A stretch of 64,000 bases of DNA from Costus lasius (taxonomy: Eukaryota; Streptophyta; Magnoliopsida; Zingiberales; Costaceae): assembly GCA_027563935.2 (NCBI GenBank), contig CM050453.2, positions 68,928,018-68,992,017 on the forward strand. Direction: 5' to 3'. The notes under the pieces were generated by a model, which made no database searches, was not told the origin of the DNA, and saw only the letters and a list, made by a program, of their open reading frames with translations. Positions 10,562-20,476 of the stretch are shown piece by piece (the first letter of the stretch is position 1; every line of letters begins with the position of its first letter). The position numbers and the translations under genes were made by a program.

Positions 10562-11769
10562 AACACATAAGGCTCAAACTTTGCTTGTCCTCAAGCAAAA
10601 ATCAAAATTTGATCAAAGGAAAAGATTTTCTGTTGAAGAATAAATTTCTAAAATACAATCACCAATGAAAATTTTCACCAATTGTTTCATAAAATTTTAA
10701 ATAGATATATCATTCTTTTGAATTCAATCCTTAAGGTTCACAACTTAATCAAATAAAACTTCGCAACTTGTATAAAAAAATAGAATCTCAATCTCAAGAA
10801 TTTACCTAATTTTTAGTTTAAATCTATCATACTTTTGTTTACATGAATAGGATATCCAAAATCTTTTTCCACTCAAATCTTTCTTTTTCTTTTTATTCCC
10901 TGTTTTTCTTTTTGATAGCATGTACCCACATAGATACAGACTTTTTATTGGGACTTCAACTCTTATCTTCGGTACCACTGTCAATTTTACACAGTGCCAA
11001 GTAGAAGAGTCATTTTCTTTTTCTCTCTCTTTATTACAGACTTCAACTTATATCTTCGGTACCACTGCCAATTTTACACAGTTCCAAGTAGGGGAGTCAT
11101 TTTCTCTTTTTGGATCTTGGATTCTTTCTTCCCAACAAATAGCAAACTAGAGTAAACATCAACTAGATTAATCAATTGACATCAATTTCGAAATTACACT
11201 CATATGCTAATTTTATTTAACAAGTAGTTTCACTTTTAAATCAAATTCTTCAAATAATATATCCACCCAAAATCTCATTTATCAATTAATGAAAAATTTC
11301 AAAAGCAGATATATATCAGAGAAATAAATTCAACATGATAGATCTAGTCCTAATCATAGGCATGAGTTTATTCATCATCAAGAGAATCATACAATTAACA
11401 ATAATATCTTCAAAATATAGACTAGGCCACAAATCAACACATCAACAAAAATAGTATATACTCATCAATCATAAAAGTATCATGTCATCAAGCATGCACC
11501 TCCACAGGGTGCTCAAAATATCATCATACAACCCAATCGAAATAATTATCAATATCAAAATATGGTACAACCACATTGAACAGTCAAATCAATATCACAA
11601 TATCATACACCCATATTGAATGATCTTAAAGTCAAATAAAGCAGTGCAATGTAGCAATGGCGGACACAATGAGTTCGGAAGAATCATCCTTCCCTATAAA
11701 ACATGAAACATCAATAAGATAAGGAAAAATAAATGCAAAGAAGTAAGGGAAAAAGATACTCACAAAACT
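10562..11769 (-). other. Element A 3' untranslated region
   Basis: There is no coding sequence beyond the ATHILA ORF. Next to the LTR the minus strand reads GCTTGAGGACAAGCAAAG, then AGTTTGAGCCTTATGTGT. The same block stands before element B's LTR (40322-40366) and presumably includes the plus-strand primer region. The rest is AT-rich, apart from the tandem duplication at 10959-11105. Confidence 0.65.
10959..11105 (-). repeat. Tandem duplication, ~80-bp unit, in element A 3' UTR
   Basis: Two consecutive units share ACTTCAACT, CTTCGGTACCACTG, AATTTTACACAG and AGTCATTTTCT blocks, at about 10954-11040 and 11040-11105. Each contains the inverted repeat CACTG...CAGTG. Element B has the same duplication at 40859-41017. 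Confidence 0.75.
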
Positions 11770-13181
11770 CTACCCATCATCATCAGATCGGATCTCCTCG
11801 ATGTCCTCCTCTGCTGCATCCATAGGATCAAAGGGCTGCTCTCTCTAGTAACCACTATGGTCACCTCCTCGTCTGCTATCCTCATACCCGAAGTGGTCAT
11901 AAAGAAAATTTCCCATATCTTCCATGTGAGTGCTCAGCTCCTCCACATCCTGGTGGATATGGTGCATCGTGTCAGTCATCCTCCCCATGCAATCCATCAT
12001 CTTCTCCATACGATGTCCCTAACGATATATCTCAGCGGAGAGTGCCTGGAATCCTAGGTCGAAGGCACTAGACCATCCTCCAGTAGATCTGTGGTAAGAA
12101 TCAGCAGTTGGGTGAGTAGAATCAATAAGCCGGTGAGATGGCGACTCCATACTAAAAGGATCTTCTCTTCCATCCCAAGTGGGTGGTGGTGGAATTGTAC
12201 TCAATGATGGTGTAAAAGTGGCCTCGGCGGTGCTCGGTGAAAGTTTCCAATTTGCTCTCTCCTTCACAGTGGTCTTCTCTGTGTGGGGTAACAGTAAGGT
12301 AGGGGCATTTGATCCTAGGACCAAGGAAAAGATATCCCTCTTTCTAACTATCATCCTCATAGCCATGCAAGACTCAAGATCAAGCCTTGCATTCCCCTTT
12401 GCCACTTCTACCCCATAGGGCTCAACATTTAGATGTAAGGCTATAGGGGTAATCAGCCCCCCTATACAATGGCGCCCTTCTTTGCTCTAGCCACTTTGTC
12501 CATGTGCTTCATCAAAAAGAAGGCAACATCCACTACTACTCCATTAAGCATCCCCCATAGAAAGTAGAGCTTAGATTGATGGACCATGCTGTCACTATCT
12601 CCTCTGCTAAAAACTGTGTGGGCAAGAACTCTATGAACATACTTTATACAAGGATTCGTAATCCTTGAAGCTCTAGCAGAAACAATAGAAAAATGGGTCG
12701 CATGGGTAATCTGATTCCAAAACACATTCTCTATAAACCCAATTGGTATTTGGGTATACCCTCCAGAACCCAAATGAAAGATAGATCTGATTTCTCTCAA
12801 AGTTAACTTACTCTCAACATTAGCTAGTCTGAATGTGATTTCTCCTTCAGTAGGTCCATTAGTAAACTCTCGTAGGTTTACATTCAAGCTACTCAAAAAT
12901 TCCAAAACAAGTGGCAAATAGGTATATGGTGTCATCTGAAAAAATCTTTGAGCTCTGATTTGCTCAAACATCCAAAACACATCCTCATACAATCCAAGTG
13001 TCTCCAAGGTTCTTTTATCAACATACTTTGTATTTACCACCCTTCTCTCCACCAACTTGTTGTATCTTTCTTCTTGAATTTCATCCCTAAAGATGATGCC
13101 ATAGGGATTTGGTGTTGTGGAGGATGTAGCTGGTCCTTTTCCCCTTCTCTTTGAAACTACTTGCTTAGTCTTAGGGGCCAT
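11770..13181 (-). pseudogene. ATHILA-type ORF of element A, frameshifted
   Basis: It begins MAPKTKQVV at 13181. The first 239 codons resemble the plant retrotransposon ATHILA ORF family (Pfam ATHILA-like; function unknown to me), with a YVDKRTLETLGL / VFWMF / LEFLSS core and a central RYVHRVLAHT-type block. A missing base near 12462 breaks the frame. The next frame carries on with the conserved GGLITPIAL block and runs to a TAG at 12019-12021, where element B has a sense CAG codon (YRQG). A downstream acidic tail continues to 11770 with one further TAG. This ORF sits where complete Athila elements carry a second ORF after pol. It might act in particle function, but that is inference. Confidence 0.8.
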
Positions 13182-14018
13182 TCTTCAATTTTCCACACAA
13201 GCTGCAAGCTAAGAGTGCAATGCAATATAGCAAATAGCAATTCAATGTAATTTATCACTTTCAATTTCAGAAATTTCTCTCTAACAAAATGTCTTACGAG
13301 TAATATCAGTTAAATCATAGCTTAAAACATGGCCTGGAAAACCCTAAAAAATGGCACAGGAATCACATCTAAAAACAGAATTACGGCTGTAAAAACCATT
13401 ACGGCAATGCCATATTTTGACGGATTCGAAAAACATGGGCCATAAAACTAACACGGTGGTGCCGTAAAAATCTGAAATCTTTCTAGGCAAATTTTGACTG
13501 AAAATATGGTGCCGTATACAAGATTACGGTACTACCATAAAAACGTGAAAACTCTTGGGTTGAAAGTAGATGAAAATTACGGTACCGCTATAATGAATAT
13601 GGTAGTGCCGTAAAACACATTTTTTTTAAAGTAAAGATTAAATTCACAAAATACGGCCCGTAAAAGATATTACGGTAGTGCCGTAAAAGCAATAAAACTC
13701 TCGGATCGATTTTGGAGCAAAATTATGGGCCGTGAAAATACTTACGGTAGTGCCGTAATATCGTGTAAACTTTCTGGTCGAAAACAGACAAAAAATACGG
13801 TACCGTAATTTTCATTACGGTAGTGCCGTATTTTACACCAAAACAAGAAAATAAAAATTAGTTCTAAAAGCAAAAATAAAAATAAAGTAAAATAAAAGAG
13901 AATAAACTAAAGTTAGAATGCTTGGGTTGCCTCCTAAGAAGCGCTAATTTAAAGGTCTTTAGCTTGACCCTTCTGCACTCGGATTTGATTTTGATTTCTT
14001 CAATTTCCACTCTGAATT
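13182..14018 (-). other. Spacer between protease and ATHILA ORF in element A
   Basis: It holds no ORF of interest. Just after the protease stop, 13920-13965 reads on the minus strand AGCTAAAGACC, TTTAAATTAGCGCTTCT and GGAGGCAACCCAAG, a block that recurs after element C's protease (52885-52915). As I recall, it lies after the integrase end in complete plant Athila/Tat elements. The rest is the palindrome array. Confidence 0.65.
13379..13837 (-). repeat. TACGG palindrome array, copy 3 (internal, between the two ORFs)
   Basis: At least five units. TACGGTAGTGCCGTA-type palindromes at about 13600, 13671, 13744 and 13816 are spaced 71-73 bp apart. Each is preceded by a shorter motif such as TACGGCCCGTA (13652-13662). 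It opens with a GAATTACGGCTGTAA module like that of the LTR arrays, so LTR and internal arrays share an origin. Confidence 0.85.
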
Positions 14019-16583
14019 TTATTTGGTTTGAGCATCACTTTGAATCACATATGGCTCATTCATGAAACAATGTCCAAATTTACTCAATATCTTCTTTCCT
14101 TTATCAAGCAATTTTGAGCCTCTTTTTCTTCTTCTTCTTCTCTTCTTCTTCTTTTCAGAATTTGAACCTCTTTTCTCCTGAATTCCTCTTTCAGAAAAAG
14201 TGTCAGTTTCAATATTAGAGGATTCATCAAATAAATTATGAACATCAATGACAACATCATCTACTATATCAACACTACAACATGATCCAGAATATGAAAG
14301 TTTGTTCAAAGAATCAGCAAGATCAAATTCAATTATTTTTTCACAAATCTCAAAAGTGATTTTTCCTTTCTTAACATCTATATGTGCTCCTGCTGTAGCC
14401 AAAAAGAGTCTACCAAGGATGATAGGGTTTTTATGATTTTCTTCCATGTCAAGTACTACAAAATCTGCTGGTATAAAAAATTCACCTACCTTGATTGGAA
14501 CATTCTCTAAAATACCAATAGGATACTTTACCGAGCTATCAGCGAGCTGTAAGGATATGGATGTTGGTTTAAGCTCTCCAATGTCTAGTTTCCTGCAAAT
14601 AGATAAAGGCATTAGGCTTACACTGGCACCTAGATCACATAAGGCTCGGTCAAAAGCCATGCTTCCAATAGAACAAGGTATATAGAAACTACCTGGATCC
14701 TTCAGTTTAGGTGATAATTTATTCTGGATAATAGCACTACAATCCTCAGTTAAAGCCACAGTACCATAGTCCTCTAATTTTCTTTTGTTAGACAAGATTT
14801 CTTTCAAGAATTTTGCATATGATGGCATTTGAGATAAAGCTTCAGTAAATGAAATGTTAATGTAAAGCTTTTTCAAAACATCAAGAAATTTTCCAAATTG
14901 CTTATCTAATTTTGCTTGCACTAACCTTTGGGGAAAGGGTATAGGTGGCCTATAAGGTTGAGGAGAATTAGGTTTAGAATTATCTGTCTGACATAGCATA
15001 TCACCTTTAGGTTCATCACCTTGGTGAGGTGGCAAACTAGTTTGAGTTTGCTCATGCTCAGAAGATTTTTCCAAATCTAACTCTTGATCATGTTTATTAC
15101 TAGGCTCTTTTTCATTATTCACAACTCTCCCTTTGGGTTCCTCTAATTGTCTCTGACTTCTAGTGATGATAGCATTACAGTGCTCCCTATGGTTTGGTTC
15201 TGGTTTTGCAGGTAATTTTCCTGGGGGTCTGTAAGAACTACTAGCTTGTTGGGCTATTTTATTTTCTAAAATTTTGTTGTGGGCTGCTAATGATCCTACT
15301 TGAGAAGCTAGTTAACTAACCATTCCCTTAAGATCTTCAATTTCTTTGTTTTGATTTTGCATGTATTGATTCTGATTAATCATAAACTTTTATAGCAAGG
15401 ACTCAATGTTTGAATTCTGGTTTGAGTTTTGATTTTGATTTGGCTTATTTTGGTATCCTCTATTTTCAGTTTGTCCCCCTACATTGTTATTGTTTTTCCA
15501 AGATAAGTTGGGGTGACTTCTCCATTCAGGGTTGTAAGTACTAGAATAGGGATCATTGTTTCTACTTTGATTATAATTCCCTAATGCATTAACTTGTTCA
15601 CTACCCTGACTTGCTATGACCTTACAATCTTCAGAAACATGACCATTATTTCCACAGATATCACAAATAACAGATGAAGAAATTACAGCAGTTTGCATTT
15701 TAAAAGAATCAAATCTGTTGCATAAAGAATCTACCTTTTCTGCTAAGGTGCGCCAACTATCACTTTCATTCTTACCTTGAGAAGGTCTATACAGCACTTC
15801 TCTCTCAGAAGTTCATTGATTGTGATTCAAAGCCATTTCCTCCAGTAGCTTGAGTGCATCTTCAATGGTCTTGCTCATGAGAGCTCCTCCTGCAGCAGCG
15901 TCAACAGTTAGTCTGGTATTATATAGCAAACCATTGTAAAAAGTATGAATTAAAACCCAATTTTCAAGGCCATAGTGAGGACACTTCCGTTGTAAATCTT
16001 TGAACCACTCCCATGCCTCGCTATAGGATTCACCATCTCTCTGTGCAAAACTTGTGATCTGGTTCCTCAATTGGATGGTCTTGCTTGGTGGAAAGTATTT
16101 TCTCAAGAAGGCATTGGACAACTATTCCCATGTGGTGAAGGTACCGTTGGGTTGAGTTTGAAGCCATGAACGTGCTCGGTCCCTAAGAGAAAAAGGAAAC
16201 AATCTCAGTTTTAATGCATCGTTAGAAGCACCATTTATCTTGATAGTATCATATTATTCAAGAAACAAAACAAGGTGTTGGTTAGGATCTTCAAGTGGAG
16301 ATCCTCCAAACTGGTTCTGTTGAATCATAGACAAGAATGCAGGCTTGATTTCAAAGTTGTTAGCCTCTATGACTGGTCTAGCAATGCTAGAGTGAATCTC
16401 TTGTGGATTAGGGGCTGCATAGTCCCTAAATGATCTCTGTTCTGTCATGGTCACTTTCTCTACTTGTTGACTTTCTTCAAATCTAAGCTTCCTACACAAT
16501 CTAAGAGTTTTATTTATCTCAGGATCAAAAGGAACAAGAGGTCCTGATCTAAGATTCCTGCGCATGCAAAGTAGATAGATCAA
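14019..16583 (-). pseudogene. gag-protease of element A (Athila-like), five in-frame stops
   Basis: One reading frame runs from 16583 to 14019. Its parts in order are a gag N-terminus with the RDYAAPNPQEI and EDPNQHL motifs, a retrotransposon-gag capsid block (LRNQITSFAQRDGESYSEAWEWF at about 16085-16015), a CCHC zinc knuckle (CDICGNNGHVSEDC at about 15660), a Gln/Asn-rich linker, and a retropepsin domain with CDLGASVSLMP (Asp codon at 14634-14636) and IILGRLFL flap-region motifs. Stops lie at 16254 (TAA), 16122 (TAG), 15813 (TGA, where element C keeps Trp), 15390 (TAA) and 15312 (TAA). The last 367 codons, including all of the protease, are open. No RT or integrase follows. DLGAS in place of DSGA is usual for this lineage. 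Confidence 0.88.
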
Positions 16584-16680
16584 ATGATTTCAAGTAAAAA
16601 GAATAGAAAAAAACAGAAAACAAAAAATAAAACCTAATCTAGCAATACTTTTAATATCTTCAATATTGACAAAAACCAAG

Positions 16681-16699
16681 GTCCTGGGCAATGGCGCCA
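16681..16699 (-). other. Element A tRNA primer-binding site
   Basis: On the minus strand TGGCGCCATTGCCCAGGAC lies 6 bases inside the 5' LTR end (...GACACAACA). TGGCGCC primer sites are typical of the Athila/Tat lineage. The tRNA is probably Asp or Arg; I cannot decide. Confidence 0.75.
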
Positions 16700-16705
16700 A
16701 AAACT

Positions 16706-16956
16706 TGTTGTGTCCGCAAGTGCATGGATACTCAAAGTAATAAAAAAGATATCGAACCACATGGATCTCGTTTGCCAAGTACTGAATAATTAATTTCTTC
16801 CTAGCTAGGCAATCAGAAATATGCAAGTAAACTATCGAAGGCTACACGAAAATATCAGAGAGAGAAACTGGGACTAGGGTTTCATTCACTTTAATTTCCA
16901 TGACTAGATATGAATAGAGGTTCGTCAGTCTAATTTCATTATGATAAAGATATAAT
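16706..16956 (-). repeat. Element A 5' LTR, primer-site end (split by copia-2)
   Basis: On the plus strand it starts TGTTGTGTCCGCAAGTGC, the complement of the LTR terminus. It is cut at 16956 by copia-2. The last 5 bp, ATAAT (16952-16956), are repeated at 26099-26103 as the target-site duplication. Confidence 0.88.
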
Positions 16957-18677
16957 TGTTGGGGTATGCCCTTAAGGCTAATGTTTGAGGCCTTGGGATT
17001 GTATAAGTATCATGTAATAAACTCTTATGTTTATAAAGGCATGGTTATTATTCAGGTTGCTACCTTGTCTGCTGTAATAAGTGTACTTCTGAATAATGTC
17101 TCAAAGCTGTTCAGCTAGGCTGACATGCATATGTCCTTAGTCGAGATATCTTGGTGAACATGAGACAGCCTTGATATGATTGAGACTAATATGTGTTCTA
17201 ATCTTATAGGATGCTTCGAGCATGGAATAAGATGTAGACTCATGGGTACATTGGATGTACTGGACAGACCCTACTAGGATATTCAATTACTTGTCACAAT
17301 GTGAATGATCCTTGTAAGCACCAAGTGGCACATGTCCTCTGACTTGAGATCACTTGTGTTTCTAAATAATGATTGTCATTGTCTTGAGGTAGTTCAATAT
17401 CATTTGAAACATAATGATTATAGACTATCTTGGATGGTGAGCTTGAATCAGGTTAGGGCACTAGTGATAGACATAGGATTGCCGTCTCCTTGTTTAAGGA
17501 GTGTGATGTTCTAAAGGGGCCCCCCTATATGAGATGATTGAGATAGTGTATGGCCATACCCAGATGACTATGTTCATCTGATCTAATCATGCTCATCGTA
17601 TTGGAGTTACAAGCTTGACCCGCTTGTCCAATAAGAACATCCAGTGGCAAAGGACACATGTATGCCTAGTGAAGTTGATTCACACTTGTGCTGTGGTTTG
17701 GGTGAAGTCTTGGAAAACTCTTTCCTTTATATCGGGAGACAGTGATGTGTTGCTAGATACCCCTCACTGATCGTGATAACGAAAGTTATCGTTACCGACA
17801 TTTAAAGGAAACCCTCAGGGTCGCACAATTTGATGATATGGCTTACTTAAGTCAGATCGTGTGGACTGAATTGTTTGGGTTCAGTTTAAAGGGATAGAGG
17901 CTCTGATTGTAAGTGAGATCTGGTCTGATCATGTTTGATTGATTGGGACTTGAGATCGGTAAGCTTCGATCGAGAGTATTGATGCTAGATTGGTGAGATC
18001 AAGAGTATCACGAGATCAACGGTTAGATATTGAACCATTGGTTCAATGAGATCTAGACCATGGCTTGGGCTGGTTTAATTTGGTTCTTGAACCAAATTGA
18101 AATGGATTGAAGTGGCTTGAACCGGTTCACAAGGGTGAACGCTTGGTTCAAGGGGTTAGGCGTTTTGGTTCGGTAATGGGCGCATAGCTTCATCTCTTCC
18201 ATTTATGGAAAGTATTGAAGGCGACTTCACCTTAACGCCAAAGCGTTTTGAACGCTCGACTTCACTCCTCTCTTCTCAACGTTCATCCTTGGAGGTGAGT
18301 GCATTCGGACGAGAAGAGGAGGAAGGTTGCTCTCGCCAAGCTTGATCTCCAAATCTCCTTCACGCGACAAGGGATACTTTGGAGCCTTGCTAGCACAAGG
18401 GACGTTCAAGGTGTAGGCCTTCTTCTTCTTGTGTGCGATTCCTTTGGAGAAGTTCTCTTTGAACTTTGCTTCCAAGCCGACATCCGATCTATGGCATTGG
18501 TATGATCACATTCTTGATCTATTGAAATAATATAGTTGATCATATGAGCACATAAGCGATTGAATTCTTGAAACCCTAGCAAAATGCATGCGCCCCCTTG
18601 TTTAGGGTTTTCGGCCCCCCCCCCCTCATGAAAGGGGTTTTTAACCGCTTGCGCTCCCCCTTGAAGGGGACCCTTCA
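16957..18677 (+). repeat. copia-2 5' LTR (family 1)
   Basis: It starts TGTTGGGG and ends GGACCCTTCA. A TATA-like TTTATAT lies at about 17727. The inverted repeat GATAAC-GAAA-GTTATC (17775-17790) lies some 45 bp downstream and would be close to the RNA 5' end if that box is used. Confidence 0.95.
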
Positions 18678-18679
18678 AT

Positions 18680-18690
18680 TGGTATCAGAG
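18680..18690 (+). other. copia-2 primer-binding site
   Basis: TGGTATCAGAG, two bases after the LTR, is complementary to the 3' end of initiator tRNA-Met, the usual plant Ty1/copia primer. Confidence 0.93.
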
Positions 18691-20476
18691 GTAGGATCTT
18701 ATATGATTCATATGATTGCTATGTATGTTTTGTGATCCATATATGTTTGATGCTTAGATCTATGTTTTCTCTTCATGCGATTATACTAGTGGATAGTATG
18801 TTCATGTTGCGCATGTATGAGAGTTATGTTGTGTTGGCGCTAGATGAATGGCGCATGTATGATGATTGCGCTTCTTTCATGTTGTTGTAGTTGTTTTTCT
18901 TAAAAACCCTAAATGACATGCGCGCCTTGCATATTAGATCTAAGCCGCACCTACAATAAACCCTTAGATGGGTTGATGGGGTTGAAGTCACCTCTAGATT
19001 AGATCCAATAGTCTGATCAGACCATCTGACAGCCTAGATGGATCGACCAGATGGCACCTGTGCGCAAGCATGAGGTGGCTATAGGTCGATCGCACCTTAG
19101 GCGTGTAGCGAGGTCTGGTTGAGACAACCAGTGAACACACATGAGCTAGGCCCGGGGTCACACCCGCTTGCCAGAACTCATGAGGGTTGTTCAGCCCTTG
19201 GCGCATGCATGGTTGACCATTAGGTCAACACGGGTCAGTTAGGACTCGGTGCATGCAAGGGCAGAGGATCTGATTAGATGGATGAGTGGATCCCTATCAA
19301 TGTACCATTGTAAGGTTGTAGGGGCACATAAGGAAATTAAAATTGATGCCATGGGGTTTTCAAAAATTTAATTTCATGATTGGATCACATGTTGATTGAT
19401 GCCATGATGTTTGTTTATTTAATCTTATGTGGGTTGCCCTAATGTGTGCTGTGCTGGGGCCTGCGTGCCTGGAATTAAACTTGTAAATTAATTTGTGATC
19501 TGCGAATCACATTTGTACTTAATTTATAATGTATAATTGACCTGCGAGTCAAACTTGTCTAGATAGATCAAATTGTATTTGATTAGACAAGAGCACAAAG
19601 GCACACATCCAAGAGGGGCTTTCAGCTGGTGGCGCACCTGAGGTGCTCTTGGCGCTAGGGCCCTGGGTTGGACCAGATGAGATGCAAAAGTCCCAAGAAG
19701 AGCAAGTGAAGACTTAAGTTTCTTAAGGTCTTACTTAGGCTTTGGGCTTTTACCACATAAGATGCATGCTTTCTTTTTATTGCTTATATAATTAGAACTG
19801 CATGTGTTTATCTTCTGCTATAGCCATAGGATTTGCCTGATAGTAAGAAGATAAAAGACCGTTAAAATCCAACGCTAACATATCAAGCTCGTAAGCCTTC
19901 TGACGCGAAACCTCACTGTTCTGATTATCGTTGGAGCCGTGTTGTACCCACTCAGTGGGCACGTCCATCTATCTTCAGACGGTGCTGGATTTCACCTGCG
20001 TGTTACAGAGAAGGGATTTATCGCTTCTCATTGCTCAGCATAGCACGTGGTGGTCCAGGGAGTAGGTTGGGTCAGCTTGACCATGTAGACTACATATGTG
20101 GCGCATATGGTAGCACATGGAGGCAGCCATCTGAGGGATCAGAGACTGTGTTGTACCAACTCAGTTGGCACAGTCTGCTGGATTGCCCAGGTGAAGGGGA
20201 ATCGCACGGGTTGGCGATTGGCTGGGACAGCCTACCAGAAATTAGTGCTTGTCTTCTCTGTGCATCTTATCTCGCCTGAGCGGGACGCGGAGACCAAGTA
20301 TGAACTCTGGATCCCATCTCACTAAAAGAGTGTTACTCTTTCGGACTGTTTACTGGATTTTTCAGTCAGACAAAATAGTGAGAAAAAGAATCTTTCTTAA
20401 GTCCTGGATTGATTCTGAACATTGATACTGACCTTGCTGTTCTTGCTTATTGTAGATTCCTGCAGCAACGAACACC
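18691..20476 (+). other. copia-2 untranslated leader
   Basis: These 1.8 kb between primer site and gag start hold no conserved ORF. The last ~650 bp are strongly conserved in copia-3 (33350-33999) and copia-4 (63503-64000), while the first part is looser. Short inverted repeats in the conserved part keep pairing through compensating changes (next entry), suggesting a structured RNA used for packaging, dimerisation or translation control; that role is inference. Confidence 0.8.
19938..20232 (+). other. Three conserved hairpins in the copia-2 leader
   Basis: Hairpin 1 (19938-19963): CGTG / CACG, 5'-side bulge TTGTA, inner stem CCCAC / GTGGG, loop TCA. Hairpin 2 (20143-20176): AGACTGTG / CACAGTCT, the same bulge TTGTA, inner stem CCAAC / GTTGG, the same loop TCA. 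Hairpin 3 (20220-20232): GGCTG-GGA-CAGCC. Copia-3 has all three at 33459-33484, 33664-33697 and 33741-33753; copia-4 has 2 and 3 at 63803-63836 and 63747-63759. Changes mostly preserve pairing. Confidence 0.7.

Noticed and set aside
13379..13837. CRISPR array
   Set aside because: The genome is plant; units are degenerate palindromes with related spacers, and no cas genes are present.
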